A stretch of 64,000 bases of DNA from Massospora cicadina. Lineage: Eukaryota > Entomophthoromycota > Entomophthoromycetes > Entomophthorales > Entomophthoraceae. Shown piece by piece: positions 20,652 through 31,261 of the stretch. Made by a program: the position numbers and the translations under genes. Under the pieces are notes generated by a model, which did no database searches, was not told the DNA's origin, and saw only the letters and a program-made list of their open reading frames with translations. How positions within the stretch are numbered: the stretch's first letter is position 1; each line of letters starts with the position of its first letter. The DNA is taken from positions 62,001-126,000 of the forward strand of contig JAKSZP010000193.1 in assembly GCA_022478985.1 (NCBI GenBank), read 5' to 3'.

Positions 20652-21644
20652 TGTAGGACTTGGAAAGTGCCCTTGCAGGCTTAATCAGGAGAAATTCCCG
20701 TTTAGAAACAATAATGGGCACAAGCCAGCAGCCATTCCTCTCGTCACTCTGGATGATTTGGCCTATGTGGTGGATGAAAGATGAGTAACAGCGTACCCTC
20801 TCAAATTTGTTCTGCCTCCTCCCCATTTACCACTTAAGAGTTGATGGGTAAAATCAGAGAGTTTGTTAGGAGTGGTGGCCAGAAGCCATCACCAGCGGAA
20901 GGTTGACAGCAATTGTTACAAAAAGATCTCTCCAATGGTTCTAGTTCCGCTGGGAAAGTCAATTAAACTATCACAAAAAATAAATTACCCAAGTTAGTTT
21001 TGGGATCAAAGATCATCATTCACTAGTTGTCCCTAGCATTTTTTCAGTTGAGTCCATCCCTGAGAGTTGTGGACGTGGTCAACCATTTCCCTACCCAATG
21101 GAACCAGTAATATGTGGCTTGGCCATAATTCTAATCTGCTTTCACTGAAGACATCATCATTGCGCTAATAATGATAATAGCAGAATGAATATTCTAATAA
21201 GTGAATTTGATGCAAATCTGACTGGGCAGATTAGATCTAATTAAGTATCTGACATTATTTATGTCAATCTGTTGGGACTGATTCATGGAAGATTCTTGAC
21301 AGTAGTGCGCTTAGCTCCAGTTCTCCATTTAGAGAGCATATAGGGAAGCAGTCCCCAACAGGTACAACTGTCACTTGATTTTTTTTCTATTTTCCACCAT
21401 TTTGGGTAAGATAAAAAATTCTAAAAACAAAAATCTAAATTTATATGTGAGTTTAAGAGTTCCATTAAACAACTTGTGGCAATGGTTTTTCAATTTTGGA
21501 AATCCTTGTCTAGTCTTGCGGCTGCCTCCTGCCTGTCTCATCTGTCAATATGGATGGCTGTACCTGAGGTATTCTGGCTGAGGTTCTGGATGACACTCAC
21601 CTGTAGTTCCAAGAAAGTCTTTTTATTATCAGGGCGTCATGAAA
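20652..21644 (+). repeat. 3' LTR of element I
   Basis: 993 bp, pairs with 14841-15827; it ends CATGAAA where the 5' copy has CATGACA, followed by target duplication CCATG. Confidence 0.9.
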
Positions 21645-21649
21645 CCATG

Positions 21650-22825
21650 GAGTACCTGTTGCAAATTTTACAATCTACATATTTGGTACTGAGCTAGTAT
21701 GCCAGGTTACAGTATAAAGACTGCTGTCCCTTGCTCTTTTGCCTTCACTGGCTGCCTTCACTGGCTACCTTTCACTACAAGTTTATACAGAAACTCCCCG
21801 CCAGAGCCTAGCCAACCTCTTCACCCTCAGTCATTAGAACCAACTCAGGAGGCCCAGAGCCCTACACCCACCTGGGCGACCCAGCTCTGTCCTGTCATCT
21901 CCCATTAGAGTTAACTCCCCTTAGTCCCTTGTTGTCAGTAGCCAGTCATGTAGGTCCATGTGGGGTTCCTTGTAGCTTCAGGTATTTAAATGTTGGCGCT
22001 GACCAATCTAGATGCATTAACCTGGCATATATACCTTGGGGATCTTTAATCCTAACTAGATGCCAAGGATAAAAATTAACTTAAACGATAAAGAATAGGC
22101 TAAAGAAAGATCTTTAAAGAATTTAGGGTATCATTACTTGGCAAAAAATGGCAATCTAATGCCTGCCTATCAATTAACATTGACATCACTCACTGGCAAA
22201 CATTCCCCAAAATCCTCAGCATCAATTGCCATCAAATGTATTTTGATTATACTTGGCATTAATCACGGAAAATCTTAATAAATATGTACTATAAAATTAT
22301 TGTTTATCCTCAGTACCAATCAATGATATATCTTAAAAGTAAATGAGGTGAAGCAACCTTAGGACAAATATATCACAAAGAGATTTTTTACCCTGTGCTA
22401 GTTTAAAACTTGTGTCAATCAAAAACCCAACACAGAATGGAGCAGGAACCACCCACTATGCTACCACTCCTCTCAATAATATATCATAATAACCTATAAA
22501 ACTATTAACTCCCAATTTATTCTTGGTATCATTTGCTTTTAATTATAGATACAAAAATACTAGAACTTATCAATTATTTGGCGTTTGTTAAAATTGATTG
22601 GAATACTAAGAGTATTGGCATTTCAGTTAAAAGTCTGGAGACAGTTAACCATTTAATTAGCTCAACGTAATTTATCAAAAAGCTTATAAAAGGATTCGAA
22701 TACTAAAATCATCAAATTTAGTTAAATATTTGGCAGCTTTTCTCAACTAATCCAAACACTAATTTTGGAAATTTTGGGAAGAATCAATTTGGTTATATTT
22801 CTACAGTAACTTATTTTTATCCTTA
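21650..22825. other. Unassigned AT-rich stretch between elements I and J
   Basis: About 1.2 kb. 21720-21900 is Pro/Ser-rich in translation (PPEPSQPLHPQSLEPTQEA) and has a short tandem CCTTCACTGGCT; the rest is AT-rich with no gene. It is the target in which J inserted (duplication CCTTA) and may belong to the same old element as 31262-33104. Confidence 0.6.
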
Positions 22826-23785
22826 TGTGATGGACGGGGTCCATGAACACTGCCGCAAAGCAGTTAGGCAACAGTGCCCAGGTAAATTCCCACAAGCAGG
22901 ATAATCCCGCCATGAAAATATCCATAATCTGACTATGTGGGAAGCACTTGACTATGAAATTTGTGCCACAGTAAGGACTATACTGGCGCCCAGCAAGAGG
23001 GTCTAACCTCCTGAAAGCGCATATAAAGACTCAATAGCCTGTCAAAGTCTGATCTGTGGTCCATGTTCAGTTTCCCTTAACTGCTTAATAGAGAAGATCT
23101 TGATCCATAAAAAATTAATCTTGGATTTTATTAAGTTTAATTGTAGATTCCAGAAGACGAAACTGCTTTACGCAGCTTCATCAGTTCAAATTTATATTAA
23201 GCTTAAGGAGAAGAGCAGGTCTTGTTCTCTGAAGAGTCTGTGGGCAACTTCTTGATGACAGGCATAACTCGAGAATCTAGACCCTTGATTTCATTTGTCA
23301 AGACCCATTTCAGAACTAGGATTTGGTACCTTTGTGGTTGTGAAAACTTTTCTGCATGTTATTCAGCTTCAGTTTTTCTTGAAGCCCAAGCCTTTCCCTA
23401 CATCCATATCTCTAAATATTGTATTAGTTAAAAGGGTTTTGGCGGCCTCTGATTCGCCTGATAGCCATTTCCAAGAGGCTTGTCCAGCCTCAACTGAAGT
23501 GGCGGCATCTGGTTGGCCAGAGCGCCATTTACGAGGGTTTTCATCCTCATCACCCTTTTTGGTAATATTTTGATTGGTGGCATCTGTTTGTTCAGAGCGC
23601 CAATTACAAGAATTTGCTTCCTTGTCAACTTGTGATATTTACTTAAATTTAATTTTGAGGCACTTGATCAATCAGATTGTCATTTATGAAAATTGTAACG
23701 ATTGTGCCCATCCCTCTTAGCCTCAATCATCACACTAGAGAAGATTAGGGCAATATGGAGGTCAGGCAACGCCTTGACCATTACA
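22826..23785 (-). repeat. 3' LTR of J
   Basis: 960 bp. On the minus strand it starts TGTAATGGTCAAGGCGTTGC and ends CATCACA. Includes AATATAAATTTGAACTG (minus strand, about 23190), a probable TATA element. Confidence 0.9.
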
Positions 23786-23789
23786 ACAC

Positions 23790-25200
23790 CCCCCCAGATG
23801 AGAACCTCTTATGACTACAGAACTCCTCCACCTTCTGTGGGTAGTTGCTGCAGTCATCGGCAGTCTGCCAGGTGAACTCTTCCACTGGTAACCTACCCAA
23901 TTTACCAGATACCAACGTTTTTTCTGTGAAACCTTCATGTCCAGGATTTCCTCCACCTCATATTCAGCCTCTCCTGGGTTTCTTGAGTGGACAGGCTCCA
24001 GTTTCTCTGGAAGAGGGCCTTCAAACTTCTTCAGTTGTGAAACATGCAGTACTGGATGCATGTGAGATCCCTTTGAAACGAAAGTTTGCAAGCTACTTCA
24101 TTCACTTGGTGGAGGACCTTGAATGGGCCCAGGGCGACTGGTCCAAATTTTCTGCAGCTAGCGGGAACTGAATAGTTTTTTTCATTGATCATCACCAGGT
24201 CCCCTTCCTTTAGCACTGGGGCCTCAGATCGGTGAGTGTCAGCCTTCTTCTTTTGCACCTCTTTCACTTTTGTTAAATTTTCATGCAGGGTTTTCAGGTT
24301 TTCCATCATCTCCAATGCCAGGTTGTTTGCCACTGGGTTTGGACCTCAAGGGTGGTTTTACACCATCTTTGGGTGGAACCTTTAGTTCGCCATGAAGGGC
24401 GATGTTCCCATTGATGAGTGTGCTAAATTATTGTAAGCAAATTGGGCTAGTTTCAGTCAGTCCATCCAGCGTTCCTGTTGGGTGGTCATGTAGCAAAACA
24501 AGTACTGCTCGAGGACATGGTTAACTCGTTCCATCTGGCTGTCTGACTGAGGGTGGTAGGCCAATGATTTGCACAGTTTAATCTGAAGATTTTCAAGTAG
24601 GTGTTGCCAGAATCGTGCGATAAATTATAAGCCTCTATCTGACACTATCTCCTCCAGGAGGCCATGGTGAGCAAATACCTCATTCATAAAGATCTCCGCC
24701 ATGCCCTTTGCTGTGATTTTGGAGGTACACGGAAAGAATTCCGCATACTTGGTCATTCTGTCCACTACCACCATTACAGCATCATACCCCTTTGATTTTG
24801 GAAACCCCAATGTAAAATCCACACTTAGTGAGGATCACAGCATTTCCACGATCTGGAGTGGTTTTAGTTTCACCTAAGGCTTCTGTCTGGCATGCTTTGA
24901 TCAGGCGCAAGTTATGCATTTTCAGATGTACTCCCTCACAGCGCTTGGCATCCCTGGCCATGAGTAACTCTGGGCCAAGAGCTCTATCATTTTCTCATTC
25001 CTGGGGTGTCCTGCCAAAGGGTGGCCATGGAATGCGCTTATCGCCTCCTCCTGGAGCTCGCAGCCTGGCAGCCATGGGCGCCCTTTGTGGAGAATAAGGC
25101 CCTTCTTTTTACAGAAATTCCTATGATGTTCATTTTCACCCCCTCCTCCAAGTCCTTCTAGAGTGTTACCCCATATTTTAGCTTCGCTGGGCACCTTGGA
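23790..25200 (-). pseudogene. Integrase with chromodomain, element J
   Basis: Minus strand. The zinc-binding part (25194-24900) has AFHGHPLAGHPRNEKMIELL and a CITCA-like Cys pair. In the core (24822 on), MDFTLGFPKSKGYDAVMVVV carries the first Asp, TKYAEFFPCTSKITAK follows, SDRGL has the second Asp and a shifted SDSQMERVNHVL marks the acidic third site near 24530. KFGPVALGPFKVLHQVNEVA (about 24130) is the GPY/F module. The chromodomain at about 23990-23895 reads EYEVEEILDMKVSQKKRWYL and VNWVGY, with the aromatic residues of a histone-tail binding fold. Several stops separate the parts. Confidence 0.9.
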
Positions 25201-25320
25201 GCTTGTCTTTCAGTTTATGGGTGGCATTTTGGATGACAGCAAACACATTTGGGGGCAACATAGTTGCTGTGTTGTAGGCATTCAGCTCCTCCTTTGGGAA
25301 GGCCTTTCCTGGGTCCCTGC

Positions 25321-25840
25321 TTAGGGCATCTGGAATGAAGTTGCTCTCCCTGGCTTGTACACAATCTTGAAATCATAAGGTGCCAGATCAAGATTCCACC
25401 TGGCCTGGCGCTGGTTCACGCACTTTGGGCTCTTGTAAAATTTGAGGGCGCGGTGGTCCATTCTGATGGTAAAAGGGTGTCTGGCGTACAGTGGGTGATG
25501 CTGCCATTCCTCCAGAGATGATACAATTGCTAGGAGCTCCTTGTCATACACTGGATAGTTCATCTCAGCGGGCAGCATTTTTCTGCTAAACTAGCTTACA
25601 GGGTGGTCTATCCCATCTTCCCCCTCCTGCAGCAGAACCGCCCCAATCGCGAAGTTTGAGGTGTCAGTTTCCACTATGAAAGGGCGGTTGGCGTCAGGGT
25701 GGGCTAATACTGGTGCCTTCATGAGGCTCTGCTTGATGACTTGGAAAGATTTTTCTCCTCTTCCCCCCAAAGGAACAGCACTTACCCTGTCAGACGGGTT
25801 AAGAGTGCCGCCATTTTTTGGAGAGGTCTTTTGCAAACCT
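25321..25840 (-). pseudogene. RNase H of element J
   Basis: Minus strand, two frames. The first has SFQVIKQSLMKAPVLAHPD and FIVETDTSNFAIGAVLLQEG (catalytic Asp in TDTSNFA) then DGIDHPVS. The second has EMNYPVYDKELLAIVSSLEE and HPFTIRMDHRALKFYKSPKC, ending in VYKPGRATSF. A stop at the FSRK position separates them. Typical Gypsy RNase H, nearly full length. Confidence 0.88.
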
Positions 25841-26560
25841 TCTCAAGAAAATCGCCAAGCACAGAAATCTTCTAACGCCAATTCTATCTTTAGGGGCCGG
25901 CCACTCCCACACTGCCTTCAACTTGTCAGGGCATATGGCTGTTCCCTTTTGGACGATTACGTTCCCCTAGAAGGCGACAGAGTCCTTGTAGAATTCACAT
26001 TTTGATGGCTTCAAGTGGAGGTTCGCCTTATTGAGGGCCTCCAGCACGCTCAGCACATTGACTTTGTGATCCTCTTTGGTCTTGTAGAACACAAGGATAT
26101 CATTCATGTATGCCATACAACATTTTCCAATTAGGTTTCCTAAAGCGTTGTCTATGGTACGCTGGAATACTATTGGGGCGTTCTTGAGGCAGAAGGTCAT
26201 CACCTTGTATTCAAACACCCCCAAGTGGCACTTGAACGCTGTATACTGTTGTTGCTATGCGATCACAGGAACTTGGTTGAACACATCGACCAGGTCCAGC
26301 TTGGTGAAAACCTGACTACCTAAGATCATCTGAGATTTGGTCTTCATCAATGGAATGAGGTAGGGTCAGACTCATTTATAGTGTTCAGCCGCCATTAATC
26401 CACACATGGGCGGAGCTCGCCACTTGCTTTTGGGATCAGGAAAATGGGTGACACCACAGGAGACTTGGAGGGAACGATCATCCCACGCTCTAGCATTTCC
26501 TTAACATAAACGTCTAGAGCAGCCTTCGCGTTCAGGTTCAAAGGTTAGATGGGGCAACCC
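25841..26560 (-). pseudogene. Reverse transcriptase of element J
   Basis: Minus strand. The N-terminal part near 26540-26380 contains KEMLERGMIVPSKSPVVSPI and PKASGELRPCVD; the palm (26224-25967) contains FEYKVMTFCLKNAPIVFQRT and AYMNDILVFYKTKEDHK, followed by LHLKPSKCEFYKDSVAF. The active site reads YMND where YMDD is expected: the first catalytic Asp is replaced by Asn, so this copy should be inactive. Stops or shifts between 26240 and 26400. Confidence 0.88.
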
Positions 26561-27120
26561 TTGGGAAACTCAGCGTCCTTTTTGAACTTGAAAGTAAAGG
26601 GGAAAGGCCCATTTGGGGGTGTTGAGGAGCTTTGTTTTTCTGGAACAGATGGGCGTATGTACAAAAATCTCCAGGAATGTCCACACCAGGCTCCTGCCCC
26701 ACTACTGCGTTCACCTCAGACTTCCCTTCACCAGTGATGAAGAAATCTAGTGCCACTGGAAGTTGGCCCTTGGGGTGCAGCTTGACCAGGCACTCCTGCA
26801 GTTTGAACTAGGGTGGGGAGAACTTGTGCCACCACTGCATGCCCCAGATTATGGGGTGCGGCAGATTTTTAATAGCACTAAATGTTTCTTTAAATGTGTG
26901 AGGCCCCTGCCGCAGTAGAACCTGGGTTTTGACTTTCCAACTTCCCGCCTATTTTGAGGTGTCTGCTAGTGTAACAGTTCCCTTCCAATCCAACTCCATC
27001 TTCATTTCTTTTCGCTAACCCAAAATCTAGGTAGTTGTCCTCTGCTCTGGTATCTACCAGTGCCCAAAGTTGGTCCTTCCGCTTCTCCTTTCTTCCCAAA
27101 GCTGTAAAGATATGTTACAT
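26561..27120 (-). pseudogene. Protease region of element J
   Basis: Minus strand. KDQLWALVDTRAEDNYLDFG (27070-27010) is the retropepsin core with Asp-Thr-Gly changed to Asp-Thr-Arg, which should abolish activity. Downstream to 26561 the frame contains FFITGEGKSEVNAVVGQEPG, the linker to reverse transcriptase. Confidence 0.78.
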
Positions 27121-27169
27121 AGAGATAAGATGAGGTATTACCTTTATTGATTGTAGCAACGCATGAGGG

Positions 27170-27960
27170 GGTAGGGCGGAAATTTGTAGGGAGGACTGGG
27201 GTTGCCCTCTCTGGGGTTTTCAGAGAGGGTTACCTCATTGGCGGAGCTGAAGGGTGATTCTTGAGAGGGCTCCTGATAGGTGCTGGAGACTGGATCAGAC
27301 TCAGATCAGCGGCCGTAGAACTTCCCATGTTGTGACACAGGATGGGATTTTGCCTGAACTAATGCCAGTTGCCCCTCCATCTAGGTTGTGACTGAGGTTT
27401 TCTCATTGAGGGTGGCTCCTAGGCGAGTGGCAGCTATGGCAGTGAGGATTTCAGGACAGAGATTCTTGTGGAACATCCGCGCAATCTGGGTAGAGGTGAC
27501 TTTGGCTGCCTTGACCAACGGGAGGTATACATGGGCGTATTCCATGACTGACATCTTCCCTTGTGTAAGGTTTAGGAGGGCTGACCAAGCCACGTCTTGG
27601 AGTCATTAGGTGTGGCTGCCCTCTCAACCAACTGGAGACATTCATCCATGGTGGGAGGAAGCACTGACTGGGTTTCCAATAGCTCAGTAAACCAATCTGC
27701 CAAGTTTCTGGGCTGGGCGGTCACTATTTGAGCAATCTGGAGTGACACTGAGGCAGTTCCTCATGAGGCAGTGGTCAGCTGGGCTTGGATTCTTACACAA
27801 GAGAAGGTTCATGTAGGGTGCTCAGCTCCCCTGGAGTGAAGGCCTGTCAGAATTCTGATGAGGGCTGCTCAGAACGAGAGTAGATTTGGACATGCCCGTG
27901 GGAGGGGAGATAAGGGGCGACTTCTCTCAAGAGGAACAGGAGAGAAAAATATGTCCATCA
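27170..27960 (-). pseudogene. Gag of element J
   Basis: Minus strand. Best segment MAWSALLNLTQGKMSVMEYA followed by HVYLPLVKAAKVTSTQIARM (27593-27470), the capsid-like region of fungal Gypsy Gag. Element E has the counterpart AWLAILMVSHGHSSMEKYAR. Stops on both sides; no zinc knuckle seen. Confidence 0.7.
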
Positions 27961-28047
27961 GAAACGTGGTTGGGTGTTTATACCATGCAACCAAGGTGTT
28001 ATGAAGGCTTATCCACCATAACAAAAACAAAGACACCATGTTAAATG

Positions 28048-28057
28048 AGTTTCATCT
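28048..28057 (-). promoter_or_regulatory. Primer binding site of J, complementary to its own leader
   Basis: On the minus strand, two bases after the 5' LTR, AGATGAAACT. It does not begin TGG. The complement AGTTTCATCT occurs in the same LTR (28397-28388, minus strand) about 33 nt downstream of the TATA-like AATATAAAT, where the transcript should start. This fits self-priming as in Tf1 and sushi elements. Confidence 0.68.
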
Positions 28058-28718
28058 AATGTGACGGATGGGGTCCCTGAACACTGCCGCAAATAGTTAG
28101 GCAAGAGTGTCCAGGTAAGTGCCCACAAGCAGGATAATCCTGCCGTGGAAATATCCCTTATCTGACTATGTGGGAAGCACTTGACTATAAAAGTTTGTGC
28201 CACAGTCAGGACTGTACTGGCGCCCAGCAAGAGGGCTAACCTCCAGAAAGCGCATATAAAGACTCAATAGCCCTGTCAAAGTCTGAGCTGTGGTCCATGT
28301 GCAGTTTCCCTTAAGGGCTTAATAAAGAAGATCTTGATCTTTTAAAAAAAATATTAGATTTTATTAAGTTTAATTGTAGATTCTAGAAGATGAAACTGCT
28401 TTATGCAGCTTCATCAGTTCAAATTTATATTAAGCTTAAGGAGAAGATTGGGTCTTGTTCTCTGCAGAGTCTGCGAGCAACTTCTTGATGACAGGCATAA
28501 CTCAAGGATCTAGACCCTTGATTTCCTTGTCAAGACCCATTCCAGAACTAGGATTTGGTACCTTTGCGGTTGTGGAAACTTTTCTGCATGTATTATTTAG
28601 CTTCAAATTGTTCTCAAAGCCTAAGCCTTTCCCTACATCCATATCTCTAAATATCATATTAGTTAAAAGGGTGTTGGCAGCCTCTGATTTGACTGATAAC
28701 CATTTATGAGAGGCTTGT

Positions 28719-30800
28719 TGCAAAAATTTACTCTAGGTTAATTATCAGCTGTCAACCCAGTAACTTTTTCCTGCACAGGTTCAATGTCCTTGTGCACTTT
28801 GTCACATTGTATAGAATTTTTTAATTATAATGGTATGGAGACTATTATCCGTAGTTGAGATTGAACTATTATTAGGCCCAACGCTTCAGCCAGTACTTCC
28901 AATTAAATACTCTGAAAGTCGTACTCATAGGGATTCGTTCCCTATTTTCTTGTCCACCTGATCTTTGTTAAGATACCCCAGTGACAGTCTCTCTCAGCCC
29001 TACACAGTCAGCAGCTATCCCTGATTGTGGTTCCTTTATCTCTAGATCCCCGCTCAGATCTTTACTCTTCTCTCTGATAGTCTTCCAATTATTGCCTTCT
29101 GCAATAATATCATTGATATAGAACGACACAATAGAAGCTGATAGTCTAACTATACACTGAATTGACAATATTACTGTAGATGATAGTAATCTTGGTAATA
29201 ATAATGTTTACTAAATGATTGTTTTTTATTATAGTAAATCCTAGGGAATTATATAGTAGTAAATAGGCTGTCTAACCATTGGGTGACACCTCTAAATGAA
29301 ACGGCAGCCATTGCCATTGAATCACCCATCCTTGTCTCAGCAGCGATGGTTTCCTCATCCTGGCTAAGTTCCGTCATTGGACATCCTCAAGACCTCAAAC
29401 AGAAAGAGTTATAAAACGTGTCCCTAACATTTCCTCTCGATCCAAGTGAACCAAATATTTTTGGATAGCGACCTGCTTAGGTAATGGGACTTATCACCCA
29501 TTATGGCAGGTCACTTCACCAACCGATTGACTCACTAGTTGCAGGTGGCATCACTCGCCATGCAACTCACTATTTGTAAACTTTTGGGTATGTTTACTGC
29601 ACAGGTTGGCCGTTGAGTAAAACTAAAAACACTGTTGTATGGTGACAGCTAGTAGGTTGAGTCTTCAAAATAAGTGGCAACGAATCCACACTGGTAATGG
29701 TAATTGAGAAAAAAAACTAGGGACTTATTTTCACTTCAATATTCAATTTAGAAGTAAAATATAAAACTATATTGCTTTGAATTCTGTTTTTTATTAGAAA
29801 ATGGTAGGGATTTTTATAGGAAAAGGCGGACAACTTTTCAGATAGTATTCTGAAAATCAACTGATTAGTCCCCCAAAACTTCTAACCCTTGGGATTAACT
29901 TCCAATGGTAGTGAATGTCTTCATCTTAATTAATCCCCAGCAGTGTAACCGTTTATGGATCAGCAACCATCCTCATGTGTTAGGAACCATACATAGATGG
30001 TTTGTGGCCGTATTACCTGATTACAACTACTAGCTACTGCCAAAACAAGCGTTAAAAAGCTTCAGTAGCTTCGTTAAAACAACCCTAATTGTTCAGCGCC
30101 TCTGCTGTAATGATTTATTATAGCAATCTGACTATTGGTAATCATGCCCTCACCAAATTACTAATCAACATTGTTGGGCATGATGTACGATGAAATATTA
30201 ATCAAACCAATCATTGGATTATGTCCTTTAATGAATTTTAACTACTAATTTAGTTAGGGATGATCCCTGACAAGATAGTAATCAGATCTCATCATTGGAT
30301 TAGGTCTTTTGAATAAAATGACTAATAATTCAGTCAGGCGTGATGGTTAATAAGATATTAATCAAAACAATCATCAGATTATATCCTTTGATTATTTATG
30401 ATTAATAATTTAGTCAGCAACCATTGTGAAACAATCAGTTGCATTTAACAACCATCAATTTTTAATTGGCAAGCAAGATGGATAATGTGGTCAACCAAAT
30501 TTCCAACACTATTCATTCCCAATCAGTTTGTGATGAAACCTGACTGATCCCAATTGGTACACCTGATAGTTAATCACTATCAGATTCCCCTATTTCGTCA
30601 GCCACTCCAACCAATGAGATATTAGGTATTCATTAGATTAATCTTCAATGGATACAACCAGGTGAATATCCCAAAATCCCCCAGACGTAGTTCCTCCAAA
30701 ACTTGGGCCAACTAATTTTTAATTCTCTTCGCCTTAGAGAATTTTCCCCTATGACACCAGGTAATCTAGCTGGCTGGAAATATGGGCAAAAATCCCAACA
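28719..30800 (-). repeat. LTR-like insertion S2, 2082 bp, in the J 5' LTR
   Basis: Flanked by an exact 5-bp duplication CTTGT (28714-28718 and 30801-30805). Read on the minus strand it starts TGTTGGGATTTTTGCCC and ends AAATTTTTGCA, so TG...CA. No coding frame over 66 codons fits a known protein. A TATA element CTATAAAAATCCC lies on the minus strand at about 29815. Most likely a long solo LTR, or a non-autonomous LTR element. Contains three exact-length 80-bp tandem units at 30181-30420. Confidence 0.8.
30181..30420. repeat. 80-bp tandem repeat in S2, three units
   Basis: Units start at 30181, 30261 and 30341. Each starts with TGATG-like bases, has ATTAATCA in the middle and ends in AATTTAGTTAGG or AATTCAGTCAGG. 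Copies are roughly 70% alike. A weaker partial unit may precede 30181. Confidence 0.85.
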
Positions 30801-31261
30801 CTTGTCCAGCCTCAACTGAAGTGGCGGAATCTGATTGGCCAGAGCGCCATTTATGAGGGTTTTTAATCCTCGTCACTTTTTTGGTAATATTGTGGTTGGC
30901 AGCATCCGGTTGGCCAGAGCGCTAATTACAAGGATTTTCATTCTTGTAGACACATTTAGAGACATCAGACTTGGTCGCATCTGGTTGGCCAAAACATTTT
31001 TTTGAGGATCTGCTCCCTCATCGCCGCATTTGGTAACATTTTATTTGGCAGCATCTGGTTATCCAGAGCGCCATTTACAAGGATTTTCTTCCTCATCAAC
31101 CTTGCAATATTTATTTAAGTTCGATTTTGAGGCATCTTATTTATCAGATTGCCATTTATAAAATTGTAATGATCATGCCCATCCCCCTTGGTCTTGATCA
31201 TCACACTAGGGAAGATTAGGGCAATGTAGTGGTCAGGCAACGCCTTGACCGTTACACCTTA

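Larger units (their letters stand above)
14841..21644 (+). mobile_element. Ty3/Gypsy element I, full-length but old
   Basis: LTRs 14841-15827 and 20652-21644 (987 and 993 bp), flanked by a perfect 5-bp duplication CCATG (14836-14840 and 21645-21649). Interior order: gag, protease, reverse transcriptase, RNase H, integrase. The LTRs are clearly diverged (roughly a quarter of positions by eye), so this is an old insertion. Every coding domain is broken, and an H-type solo LTR interrupts RNase H. Confidence 0.92.
22826..31256 (-). mobile_element. Ty3/Gypsy chromovirus J, complete, minus strand
   Basis: LTRs at 22826-23785 (3' LTR) and 28060-31256 (5' LTR, split by a 2.1-kb insertion) and a perfect 5-bp duplication CCTTA (22821-22825 and 31257-31261). 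Minus-strand order: gag, protease, reverse transcriptase, RNase H, integrase, chromodomain. LTRs differ by about 12% over the first 85 bp by eye. Most complete Pol of the window, though broken by several stops. The primer site suggests self-priming. Confidence 0.93.
28060..31256 (-). repeat. 5' LTR of J, interrupted by S2
   Basis: Parts 28060-28718 and 30801-31256 pair with 22826-23785. The junction falls in GAGGCTTGTCCAGCC, duplicated as CTTGT on both sides of the insertion. Confidence 0.9.

Noticed and set aside
24828..25097. Plus-strand open frames over element J
   Set aside because: They are opposite-strand shadows of the J integrase; motifs are all on the minus strand.
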